NCBI GenBank assembly: GCA_963930655.1
Contig: OZ005609.1
Coordinates: 19,975,001 to 20,039,000 of the forward strand
Reading direction: 5' to 3'
Length of the DNA: 64,000 nucleotides
From: Myrica gale
Lineage: Eukaryota > Streptophyta > Magnoliopsida > Fagales > Myricaceae
Under the pieces are notes generated by a model that was given only the letters and a program-made list of their open reading frames with translations, searched no databases and had not been told where the DNA came from. How positions within the stretch are numbered: the first letter of the stretch is position 1; every line of letters begins with the position of its first letter. A program made the translations under genes and the position numbers. Below are positions 22,525 through 32,700 of the stretch, one piece after another.

Positions 22525-22870
22525 ACATTATGATTGTGTTTTTCGTTCGGTATTTAGATTTTTTATATTTTGTATTAATTATATTTTTTCATTAAATTAA
22601 ATTTATTAGAATTTAAACGGACAATTAGTAAAATTAAAAAGATGATTAGTACGTTTGATATGTTAACGGAACGATTAGTGTAATTAGATTATTACGGTTA
22701 GTATAATTCGCTTGCAATTATAATTAAATTAGTGATTAGTTATAACGAATATTTAATATAAAAGGGTTTCTAACTATATATTTTTTATGTATTTAAAATA
22801 AATAAATAAAATTAAAAATTTGGGCAAAATTATAAAGTGTTAAATTGAATGAAATAAATTAAATTAAATT
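22525..22870. other. Very AT-rich spacer, no gene
   Basis: Repeated ACGATTAGTA-like and AAATTAAATT words; no coding signal. Confidence 0.4.
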
Positions 22871-24707
22871 AAGTGTGAAAGTCTAAATAACAACCCAAGA
22901 GGGGGAGTGAATTGGGTTTAACAAAAAATTTCTCCTTTTTTGATTAAAACACAGATATGGAAAATGTTATTTCTCTAAGGATAAAAAAACAGATCTGAAT
23001 ATACTAAATGATAAAATAAATATAAGCAATTAATGATAAGGCATAAAACTCTACAAGTATGAATATGAAACGATTAATGAGAGAGATAGAGTTAAGAGAA
23101 ATGACACCGTAGTTTTTATGTGGTTCGGCGAAACACGTGCCTACGTCCACCCCCAAGGCAATTGACTTCCTTGGGCTTCCTCCACTATTCTCCAAATAGC
23201 GAATACTTCTTAGCTTCCCGGGTGCTAAGGAACCTTTACAAAGCGTTTTGCTAGCTCACACTTCAACTCTCACAAATCCTTACAACCTAGAGGATTTCTT
23301 CTACTCTCACAAGTAGGACCAAGTGTTTTCCCAACACTCAACAAGTGTTCACACAACACTCAAGTGTTTTCCACAAGATGGATACAAAGGAATTACAATG
23401 AATGGCTCTCTAAGCAGAATATGCCAATGAAAAGCTCAAATCGTATGGAATGGCTCTCTAAGCCAAATTAGCAAGTTGAAAGCTTAATAGAGTGCAAGAA
23501 GATAAGATTGTAAAAGGAAATCTAGAGTTTGGAAGATATGAGCACAAGCCTTTTAGGTAGATGTGATTTTCCCTCTTCTTCAAATAGCTTTCTCTCTCTA
23601 GAAGTTAGGGCAAAGTGAGCTTGCAAGTGGGTTGTCCCTTCTTCAAGAAATCTCTCTCTCTTTGGAGGCTAGGTCATCAATGATGAAAAATAGAAGAGTA
23701 TTGAACAATGGGAGCTTCGATCTTGGAAGAATCAGCAAATGAAAACTTTAGATCTAGCTTTCTCTCTCTTTGGAAGTATAGATGTTGAATGATGATGCAA
23801 CTCTCTTTTCTTCAAGAAATTTCTCTTCCTTTGAAAGCTGGGTTGTCAACGATGAGAAAGAGAGGAGGATTTGACAATGGGAGCTTCTGGACTTGAAGGA
23901 TTTAGCAAATGGATTTCTTTGGATCTTGGCTTTTCTCTCTCTAGATGTTGCGATGTTGATCGAGCTCGTATCTTCTCTCTCAATCTCGTTCTCTTTATAG
24001 ACCTAGGTCTTCAACTGTCATCAAGTGTAGCAATAATACCGTTGGAGGGGTTTAAAAGACATTTGAATCATTAAAGGAGAGCTGGTGTCGTTTCTAGGAA
24101 AACTGAAATTTCGCACAATGTGTCGACACATTGATTGTATGTGCTGACACATTGAACTTGGTCCTGAAATGAAAACTCTCGGGTGTTAGTAAATGTGTCG
24201 ACACTATGGTCCAATGTGTCGACACTTCCAACACTTAGTCAAAAAAATCATGTTGAATGTCCTGAAATGAAAACTCTCGGGTGTTAGTTCAATATGTCGA
24301 CACTATGGTCCAATGTGTCGTCACTTTCAACACTTAGTCAAAAAATCATTTTGAATTGCTTGAAATGTAAACTCTCGGGTGTTAGTGCAATGTGTCGACA
24401 CCATCACTCAATGTGTCGACACTTATAAGTGCTGGAGAGTTTTTCAGCAACTTCAAAGTGTTCAATCCATTCCAAAACTTCTTTAAACACCTACAATATG
24501 AAAAATTGATCTTATCAACTTATGTAAAGGTGTTCAAGTGTACTTAGAATTATTTTAGTGAGTGAAACCTCAATCCGTTTTAAAATACAAAATTGGAAAT
24601 TATGGATTGACAAAGTAAAATCTAAAAGTCTTTCAAACTTAGAATATTTTGTTATCATTAAAATTATTTATAGATTGTTTGTAAAACAACCTTGGGCTAA
24701 CAAAGTG
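22871..24707 (-). mobile_element. Sirevirus-like solo LTR with 5-bp TSD
   Basis: The LTR 22876-24702 (1,827 bp) is bounded by TG...CA and flanked by AAGTG at 22871-22875 and 24703-24707. On the minus strand it begins TGTTAGCCCAAGG. At 22900-22920 it carries CCCAAGAGGGGGAGTGAATT, the complement of the sequence near the end of the LTRs of the complete Sirevirus at 36682. Both LTRs also share a GTGGACGTAGGC/GAACCAC-type block. No internal domain remains, so this is a product of LTR-LTR recombination. Confidence 0.88.
24119..24423. repeat. TGTGTCGACACA palindrome array in the solo LTR
   Basis: About eight perfect or near-perfect copies of (TG)TGTCGACA(CA) sit within 305 bp. Several are paired about 20 bp apart around CTATGGTCCAA, inside a roughly 100-bp unit beginning CCTGAAATGAAAACTCTCGG that repeats about three times. 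Confidence 0.9.
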
Positions 24708-24779
24708 AAATAAATTTATTAAGTAAATTAAATTATTTAAATAAATTAAGTTTTGTGAAGTAAAGTGAAGTTAGTAAAC

Positions 24780-25405
24780 TTAAGCATCGAAATAAAACTG
24801 TTAAACGTTCGGACGGTGTTCAATATCGTCCTGACCCATATATCGCAATTGAGTAATTGAGGTAGGCGTTGGAACGAATTAGTACACCGTCGGGACTATG
24901 TTGTAACCATCGCATGACGGACACGTGTTTACGTTATACAAAAGTAGAAGACGGTTGTCACCGTCCGAACCTATGTTAACAGTCCGGACGATATCCCCAG
25001 TTATTCGTCCAAACGTATGCAGAAATGCGTCCGGACTCCCCTGTATGGGTCCGGACTATACTGAAACCGTCGCATGGCTGACAAGTGTTTACGGTATACG
25101 AAATTTGAAAACGGATTTCACCGTCTGAAACTATGTAAACAGTCCAGATGATATTCCCAGTTATTCGGCTAAACGTATGCAGAAACACGTCCGGACTCCA
25201 TTGTATGAGTTCGGACTCCCATATCGCAATTAGGGTAAATGAGGTAGGCGTTGGAACGGATTAGTAGACTGTCCGGACTATACTGTAGTCGTTGAATGGC
25301 GGACACGTGTTTAGGTTATACGAAAGTTGAACACGGTTGTCACCGTCCGAACCTATGTTAACAGTCCGGACGATATCCCCAGTTATTCAGCCAAACATAT
25401 GCAGA
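24780..25405. repeat. Long degenerate tandem repeats with CGTCCGGAC, right part of CACTA-like element
   Basis: A unit containing GCATGGCGGACACGTGTTTA, then CACCGTCCGAACCTATGTTA, then CAGTCCGGACGATATCCCC and CAGTTATTC occurs three times, starting near 24911, 25072 and 25294. Open frames across it are artefacts of the repeat. Confidence 0.8.
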
Positions 25406-25410
25406 AACGC

Positions 25411-26750
25411 GTAGCTCATACACTTTGCTTCATTTGTTAGGTAACAATGCTTATAATCCTTCCCATTTTGATTCTTAAAATTGTCCAAGTTTATTCCTTA
25501 TGAAAGTATCTTGCCTGTTAAGGTAGAGACATCTGTTAAGCAGTCTAGTTGTTAGGAATAACTTTTTTTCTTGTATTGTTCTTTCTCTTTCTTGATAAAA
25601 GGATGTGTAGAGTAGTATATGTTGCTAATAAGTCATGCGTGCAGTTAACTATGTTGTCTCTGTAAATGTCTGCTTAATAGGAGCTACATTTTCTATGCAT
25701 TTTAAGTATTTGCTTCATTCTCTGTTATGGACGTTAGAAGCTTGTGCTTATGCCAATAAAAGTAGTCACCTAGGGGTCATTCATTCTTCTCAACTTCTAA
25801 TGCATAATAGATCTTATTTGTTTTAAGAAACTGTTGTCCCTTTTAATTTGCTATTTTCTCTTGTATTTTCTTGCTATTTTCTATTGTTTCGTTTTTTTTC
25901 TAATCTTGTTGTTTGTTTGTAACATTTTTGTGTTCTATAATTGAATTTCAGGATCAAAATATGTAATTGAGCAATAATGGAGTATATGGCAAATAATATG
26001 AAGCAATATAGAAAATGACTCAATTTCACCCATTGAAGGGATTTCGATCATGAACAATTTATTTTTTTATTTTTTATTGAACAATAGGTATGTAATAATG
26101 TTTTGTCTTGTTGTATTTTGAATAATGTTTATTTAATATATTTTATTTTCTTTTGTTAATCTTGGAATTTTTACTTATTATCTTATTGAACTTGGAGTAC
26201 ATTATTTAAAATAAAATTAAACATTTCTTGAACTTCAGAAAAATAATTTTAAATGGATAAAATAATTGTTCAGAAAATTTGTGACCTAAACACATATAGC
26301 ATGTTAAAACAAACACGCACCTTGACTACAATCGGGGGACGGAGTTATGGGGCAGGAAATTTGTTTTCCCTCTAGCCAAATTTTTTAAAAACATAATTTT
26401 CTTTTTTTTTTCTTATTTTATTAATCTAAAATGTATTTTTATGCAACTGGCTCCCTAAAACTCACTCATGACTTGGTCGTTGACTAGTGACTACAATATT
26501 AAAATGAACGTCCAACGACCAGAATACCACAGATATTCATCATATTCTAATTAAAAATCTAGGTGCATATATATAAAAGTGTGATCCCGGAGACTAACCG
26601 TCGATTAGTCTTATATTTGGGTTACCCAAGATAATATTGGAACCTTCCTACTTTGGACCATTTTGACCGTGGACTAGTTTGACACGAATATTATGAACGG
26701 TGGTGCATGCGGCTCACGTTTGTCCGCATGGGCAAATATCAGATATACAT
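25411..26750. other. Intergenic, no gene seen
   Basis: AT-rich with several T-runs. Short open frames lack motifs. The right terminus of the CACTA-like element was looked for here and not found. Confidence 0.35.
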
Positions 26751-26949
26751 GGGTATGTTTGGGGCTCAAATATTTAGGCCCAAAAATTTAGGTTTAATCA
26801 TAAAAAATTCACCACATAATTTTTTATTATTATAGTACTTATTAAAAATCTTCTCTATCTTTACTTTTTCACCAACTCCCATAACATATTTTTACTTTAT
26901 AATATTTTCAAAACCCTAATACCCAAAATTTCAACCCTCAAACATACCC
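26751..26949. mobile_element. Short MITE, GGGTATGTTTG ends
   Basis: 199 bp with inverted ends GGGTATGTTTGGGG and, on the other strand, GGGTATGTTTGAGG. Its right 80 bp are included in the tandem duplication that follows, so it was present before that event. The TSD is unclear. Confidence 0.65.
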
Positions 26950-27464
26950 TATAGTGGCGTGACTGCGAGAGACTTCCTTATTAATCCAGAGATCGATCGA
27001 GCACGAGGCCTATTAGCTGAAAGAATCTTTCAGCATCTAGGAAGGTATATATTTTCGTAGTCAAAGAAAGAACTACTCTTAGGCTGCTTCTTTTGTCTTT
27101 TCCTTCATTTCTCCTTGACTATTGAAACTTGCTACCAGCTACCCATTTGCTTAATTTGGTTTCACCAACTCCCATAACATATCTTTATTTTATAATATTT
27201 TTAAAACCCTAATACCCAAAATTTCAACCCTCAAACATACCCTATAGTGGCGTGACTGCGAGAGACTTCCTTATTAATCCAGAGATCGATCGAGCACGAG
27301 GCCTATTAGCTGAAAGAATCTTTCAGCATCTAGGAAGGTATATATTTTCGTAGTCAAAGAAAGAACTACTCTTGGCTGCTTCTTTTGTCTTTTCCTTCAT
27401 TACTCCTTGACTATTGAAACTTGCTACCAGTTACCAGCTACCCATTTGTTTAATTTGGTTTCAC
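26869..27464. repeat. 293-bp tandem direct duplication
   Basis: The sequence starting TTCACCAACTCCCATAACAT at 26869 recurs at 27162. The copies are nearly identical, differing by a few substitutions and a 10-bp TACCAGTTAC-type repeat in the second. Each carries GCTGAAAGAATCTTTCAGC, a 19-bp palindrome, and the right half of the MITE at 26751. Confidence 0.92.
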
Positions 27465-27644
27465 AATATAATATATATGGCCGTCTCTTTTGAAATTCGG
27501 TGTCTACACATGCAATATAATGCATGCAACCTTAAAAGTTTTCAGTCAAGTCTGCGTTTTCCTACCAATTTGTCTGTTCCAGCTCCTATGTTGTTCCTCT
27601 TTCTCGAAGCACCCTCTCAAAGTTTGAATAAAATATTCGAAAGT

Positions 27645-27700
27645 CCACTATAAAGGGAGATATTATCGATGAGGAAGAAAGTACAAGGACTCCTACTCTG
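27645..27700 (+). promoter_or_regulatory. TATA-box-like core before the VQ pseudogene
   Basis: CACTATAAAGGGAG at about 27648 lies about 80 bp upstream of the VQ-coding remnant, followed by a CT-rich leader, as in a small plant gene's core promoter. Confidence 0.4.
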
Positions 27701-27729
27701 ATCTCTTTCTCTTTCTCTTTCGTGTCATG

Positions 27730-27920
27730 CAAATTATGGATCAGCTAAGTGTGAAGCAGCAACATTTCGTTCTCCCCCGAAGAGTGAGAAACCCACTGAA
27801 TCCAAGAGAAAACACATCAAGATATCCTACTTTTCGAGTCCGATGATTGTCAAAGCTTGTAACGCTTCTGAGTTCAAATCAATAGTCCAGGAACTCACCT
27901 GCAAGGACTCCCACATATAA
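27730..27920 (+). pseudogene. VQ-motif gene remnant
   Basis: One plus-strand frame reads KRKHIKISYFSSPMIVKAC and then EFKSIVQELTCKDSHI before TAA at 27918-27920. This is the basic-YxSSP-VQ layout of SIB-type VQ proteins, and FKSIVQELT matches the VQ core (F-x3-VQ-x-L). There is no in-frame ATG upstream; the available ATGs (27727, 27736) are in another frame, so a frameshift separates start and motif. The protein is also truncated straight after the motif by the TAA, about 65 residues short of the gene at 7562. A second, older VQ copy in one window suggests a local VQ cluster or dispersed duplicate. Confidence 0.75.
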
Positions 27921-28323
27921 GTCCTGGCCGTTCTGACTCTCCTCCCCATGGTAACTGAAGAGGATCCAAACCGAACTTCCGATTCTGATACGTAAGCAGC
28001 ACATGAGAGAAACTTAAGTAGGAACGGACTCTCCAACACACCCCTTGTCGCACCTTGAGTTTTCTCGTAGATTAGTACTTACACATGGAGAGAAAAGGAG
28101 AGCGTATCGAAAGTTCAGCCACTTCTTAACTTCTTTTTTTTTGTGGGGATAAGGGTTTGTTTTGGAGAGGTTTTTGGTCGTTCATGAAGTATGACATATC
28201 CTTATTAACCTATCAAAGAATGTGTTACTGATCTCTCCGGCTCCTCCCGTCCCCAAGCGGGATCTTTGCCAGCCGAGTAGAATATGTAAAACTTTCTTTG
28301 TTTGTCCGTTTAAGGGTTTGTTT

Positions 28324-29075
28324 TAAAAGTTTGGGTTAATGTCCTTTTTAGTCTCTAGGTTTTGGGGCGGTACTCTTTTTAGTCCCTAGGTTTTATTTTT
28401 GTTCAAAACAGTCCCTAAGTTATTTACGTTTGTCTTTTTAGTCCTTCCGTCCAATTCCGTCACTCTCGAGCCCAGTCAGCTAACGGTGTGACACGTCACA
28501 CCCAATAGAATATTGCCACGTGTACCAACTTTTTAAAAAATAATAAAAATGTCCACATGGACAAAACTAAAAAAAAAAACACGGGAGAGGCACCCCCGTG
28601 GCCACCACCGAACGGGGAGCCCAGATTTGGGCTCCCCGTCGACGGGGGTGGCCGAGGGCACTCACCCCGGCGACGGGGAGCCCAGATCTGGGCTCCCCGT
28701 TTGGCCACCGGCGAGCGGGAGCCCAGATCTGGGCTCCCCGTCGACGGTGGTGGCCGGGGGCACTCACCCCAGCGACGGGCCGTTCGGTGGTGGCCACGGG
28801 GGTGCCTCTCCCGTGTTTTTTTTTTTTTTTAGTTTTGTCCATGTGGACATTTTTATTATTTTTTAAAAAGTTGGTACACGTGGCAATATTCTATTGGGTG
28901 TGACGTGTCACACCGTTAGCTGACTGGGCTCGGGAGTGACGGAATTGGACGGAAGGACTAAAAAGACAAACGTAAATAACCTAGGGACTGTTTTGAACAA
29001 AAATAAAACATAGGGACTAAAAAGAGTACCGCCCCAAAACCTAGGGACTAAAAAGGACATTAACCCTAAAAGTTT
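28324..29075. mobile_element. 734-bp Mutator-type fold-back element with 9-bp TSD
   Basis: Element 28333-29066 is flanked by TAAAAGTTT at 28324-28332 and 29067-29075. Its arms (about 28333-28612 and 28779-29066) are near-perfect inverted repeats of about 280 bp, with TTTTTAGTCCCTAGG words at the ends. The roughly 165-bp loop and inner arms are strongly GC-rich, unlike the AT-rich flanks. All open frames across it are by-products of the palindrome. It would form a very long hairpin RNA if transcribed. Confidence 0.92.
28614..28741. repeat. Triplicate palindrome in the loop of the fold-back element
   Basis: GAGCCCAGATCTGGGCTC occurs at 28678-28695 and 28719-28736, and with one change (ATTT for ATCT) at 28617-28634. 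Each extends outward with GGGG/CCCC to form a self-complementary 24-26-bp unit. Confidence 0.92.
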
Positions 29076-29676
29076 TGTAAAGATGAGACTGGCGTGCACC
29101 ACCTGGCCAGCTCCTTATGATCATCTTAATTCATGTTTAGATTGCAAACGATACTAGCCTCTAATTTTGGGATGCTTCTGATAAAATTTTCAAACTAATA
29201 TGCTAATTTGGCTTCCAATAGGCTCAAGAAATGCTGGAACTTGGCCGAACCTAACAACATCAATCAAGCTTAAGCAAGTATTAGTTCGGTTAAACATTTG
29301 ACTTAGGTTAATTTAGACGAATATATGTTCTCATAGTGCCAGCTACGTGCCCTAATTGTTCTTTTGTTCTGGTTTAAAGAGCTAGCTGCTTGAAGTTTCA
29401 TTTGAGGAGGTTCCAGATTACTCGTACCCTAAAAAATGGCAACATAAAACTCATCCATGTCTAATAGAACACAATGAAAGTTAAGTATGACCCTAAAATA
29501 GTACAATTTACACGACACGCTACGATAGGATGCGTAGTTAAGTACATCAACGCGGAGGTTTGAGGGTCAGACCTCGCCACTGTCACTAAAAATGTCAAGT
29601 TACTTTAAGCAGCAAGGTTTTCTTTCTCTAACTGCATATTCCTCACCTATTTCTTCCTAAAAGTTTGGATGTTATC
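29076..29676. other. Downstream flank of GIF1, no gene seen
   Basis: Mixed sequence. Homology with the duplicated GIF1 copy starts at about 29677 (CCAAAGACTCGAGTCC), just 3' of the GIF1 stop. Confidence 0.4.
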
Positions 29677-29705
29677 CAAAGACTCGAGTCCTCTATTCTT
29701 TTCTC

Positions 29706-32700
29706 TCAATTCCCATCATCAGCAGTTTTTAAGTAAAGAGTCTCACCACCATCGACATCATGGCTTGTGGAGTTCCCCCCTCGTCCCTCAGCAGACCCAG
29801 CACTCCCAATATCTTGCTTGCTACCGCCAGCCATCCCCCGATTTCCTCCCTGCATGCCTTCTCCGGCAGAGCCACGGCCAAAATCAGGAAACCCTCCAAC
29901 CCCCAGGGCGCCACTACCTCCCGCATGACTAGCATCACCTTGCAACATGTGAAGTCCTGCAATCCCACTAGAGCTCATACCAAGCTGGCTGTGCAAGGCT
30001 TGCTGCTGTTGCAGTGCCGAAAATGGCTGTTGGCTGTACAACATGGAGGAGCGTGCAGCCATGAGCGATTGTGGTGTCATCTGTTGAGCTTGCTGGTGCT
30101 GCATGTAGTGAGCTCCTGGCTGCATAATGCCACTTGAAGGAAACTGCAGGGCATTGAATGTGGCGTTAAATGTAGTGGAAGCTACCTTTACGAATCACTT
30201 CCAGCTTTGTGGGGCATGAATTTCCAATTACTACTCCAACAATGCATGGAAAATAACTTCACGTCAATATAACAAGCATAAAACGAACCAAAGGGAATTT
30301 CCCAAATTAAGAATATCATCATCTGGATGTGATAATTTCCAGATATATCTTAATTCAAGATATACTACACCCAGATGATGATATTTTCCAAAAACAATCC
30401 TCATCTTTAATGTCAAATTATTTAACTCTTCAGGCTAGGACTAGACCCAATATTGCCATTTGAAGGTTGACACATGGTGATAACTAGAGTTTTGCTCGGA
30501 ACATGTAATAATTGTTCATATTAATGTTCAAGTTAAGACTTTTAAGTCTACTGTTCTATGTGTGTGAGATCAATTTGTGGCTCATAGCGGTATGTTCGTG
30601 ACTACCTTCTATGTCTTTAATGCAAAATAATTTCGCTTTCTTGGCTAGGACTAGACACGAATTTGCACATATGCTTTTCTTCATTAAATTTTCCAACAAA
30701 ACCATTAACTTTTGAAATAACCTACGAAGTTAAAGATTATAACAAAAACAATTTAACTCGAATAAAAACAAGTTGCTAGACTTCCAAAAGAGAACCCACA
30801 ACTTTGTTAAGATGCTTACAAAAACAAATCTAGAAACAGCTCAACCCCATTAGTCCATTATTATGCCTTTTCCCAGATATCATGGGTTCAGTTTCAAATT
30901 GCAGAACAGAACTAAACAGGAAGACAAGCGCAAGTAGCAGGTAGAGAGAAAAAAAAAAAGGAACTGAATGAAAACATTAGAGAGGAATTTCAAACCTGAC
31001 CGTGCATGGAAGGGGGTTGGGGTTGAGAATCTGCAATTGCAGCCAGGTACATAAGGTTTCGCTGAAGCCTTGCTTGGTTTCTGCAAATACAGAGTAAGGA
31101 TTTTGCTAACTCTTCAAGTAGTTCAAACATAAATTAATACCATGGTAGTTCAAACATAAATTTAATACCATGGTAGCCTGCAACAATTGATGTTCATCCT
31201 GCAAGTCTGCAGGTCTATATGTATTGATATTAAACCACAATTGCTATTGAATTGTCAGTCACAAACAGGGTGATTATTAGATTGAATGCAGATGATAAAG
31301 CATGGACGCAAATGAAGAATCCATAGACCTAAATCGGCCTAACTAAATGAATTGATAGGCCAAACGGAACTTCTCTTTTGTGCATCACCAGACTTCTTCC
31401 AGAAAGATGCAGGTAAATGTAGAAGTGTTTCCCTTTATTCATAAATTTAAGATGACGAACATCAAAGCATGAGATAAATTAAAAGTCAGATTATGTCACC
31501 ACGACTGATATGGAGTCCTGTCCTCAAGAAATTATGCAATTAAAAAACAAGTAGAATAGAAGTTATGAAGGTGTAGGGGTGACAGCAACCTCTCCTGCCT
31601 TGGACACTATTGCATAGGAGGACAAACTGAAAACTTACATGGGCGAGACATCATCTCAGAGGATTGAGGGTGCAGGTTTTTATGTGGGTTGGTTGCAAGC
31701 CAAGACAATACAAGAGAAGCAAAGCTAGAGTTGATTCAACTCGAAAATCAAAAAGACTGCTGCTTACTCTGCACATTCACTTAGTTTTCCTGAATTCTGG
31801 CTCTCAACGATCTTCAAAATTAGTGATTTGTTCTCATCCAGATACTGCATTTATAAACAATGAAGTTAGGAAATTTTAACAACTCGATAAAAGAGTCAAG
31901 AATCCATAGCAAACTGTCAATACGAAACCCAAGGACTCAATTTTTCTTTGTACTGGGGAAATCCTTCATGCATAATTACTTTAACTAGCTGACGACAAGA
32001 GTATAAAGATTTAGAAAGACCTTTTTTGCAGCCAATACTATTGCTATTTCTTCTTAGAAATGGATCGCGAATTCATGAAAAAAGAATCTTGATCAGAAAC
32101 CACAATTTGAAAATAGGGGTCTCTGTGTCTCTCGGGAAACGTAGCCCAATTTATATTCGTCTCACAACCACAATTTCAGATCTTGCTGGACATTAATATC
32201 AAAATAGCTTCTTAAGGAGCTCACCAATCTCTATTTAGAGATATCTATTCAAGGACCTATACCACGGGACCAAGAACATTTGAAGCTCTCTATCCACTAT
32301 TGCTTGTACCATAGTTGGCAGCTGTCACTTTCCTCCAATAATCTGCTGCTCTCCTCTCAAAACTCCATACTATTATTATTATTTTAATTTTGTACAAAGA
32401 GCTACTCCTACATTTAATCCCTTCCTGAGCTCCATATTACCCATTCGACATACTACCACATGACCGTTATAATAAAATGAAATGATTTATTAAAGTCAAT
32501 TTGTCCAAGAACACAATCCAAATATTAGGGATACACTGGAAGTAAGGAACAACTAGATAATTCAAAAGTGAATTCCACTGCATCCATCTCTAGGTGAACT
32601 ATATGCCAATGGACATTTCAGTGTCAGTACACTACACACAGCCCACATAGGATATTATATATACAACTATCGTAGGGTATGGAGAAGAAAGCTTGGGAAA

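Larger units (their letters stand above)
16830..25410 (+). mobile_element. CACTA-like element with GTCCGGAC repeats, interrupted by other elements
   Basis: The left end CACTACAAGAAA lies at 16830, followed by a hairpin (arms about 16849-16868 and 16877-16895, TTTAGGTGACAAAATTTTGG and near-complement). Repeated words CGTCCGGAC, GTTCGGACG and CGTCAGG then recur at about 16940-17340, 21560-22000 and 24780-25400. The three patches would be joined if the gypsy piece (about 17340-21560) and the solo LTR (22876-24702) were removed. Repeat density on both sides of an ORF-bearing centre fits CACTA subterminal regions. No transposase and no right-hand GTAGTG end were found, so the right border is only where the repeats stop. 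Confidence 0.55.

Noticed and set aside
24925..25188. Open frames in the CACTA right part
   Set aside because: They follow the long tandem units with GTCCGGAC words; no domain, and both strands are open.
28549..28903. Several 90-105-codon open frames on both strands
   Set aside because: They all cross the GC-rich palindromic core of the fold-back element and mirror one another; they come from symmetry, not coding.
29729..30137. Open frames on both strands over GIF1 exon 4
   Set aside because: They are shadows of the minus-strand GIF1 exon, whose phase, splice sites and conserved C-terminus are consistent.
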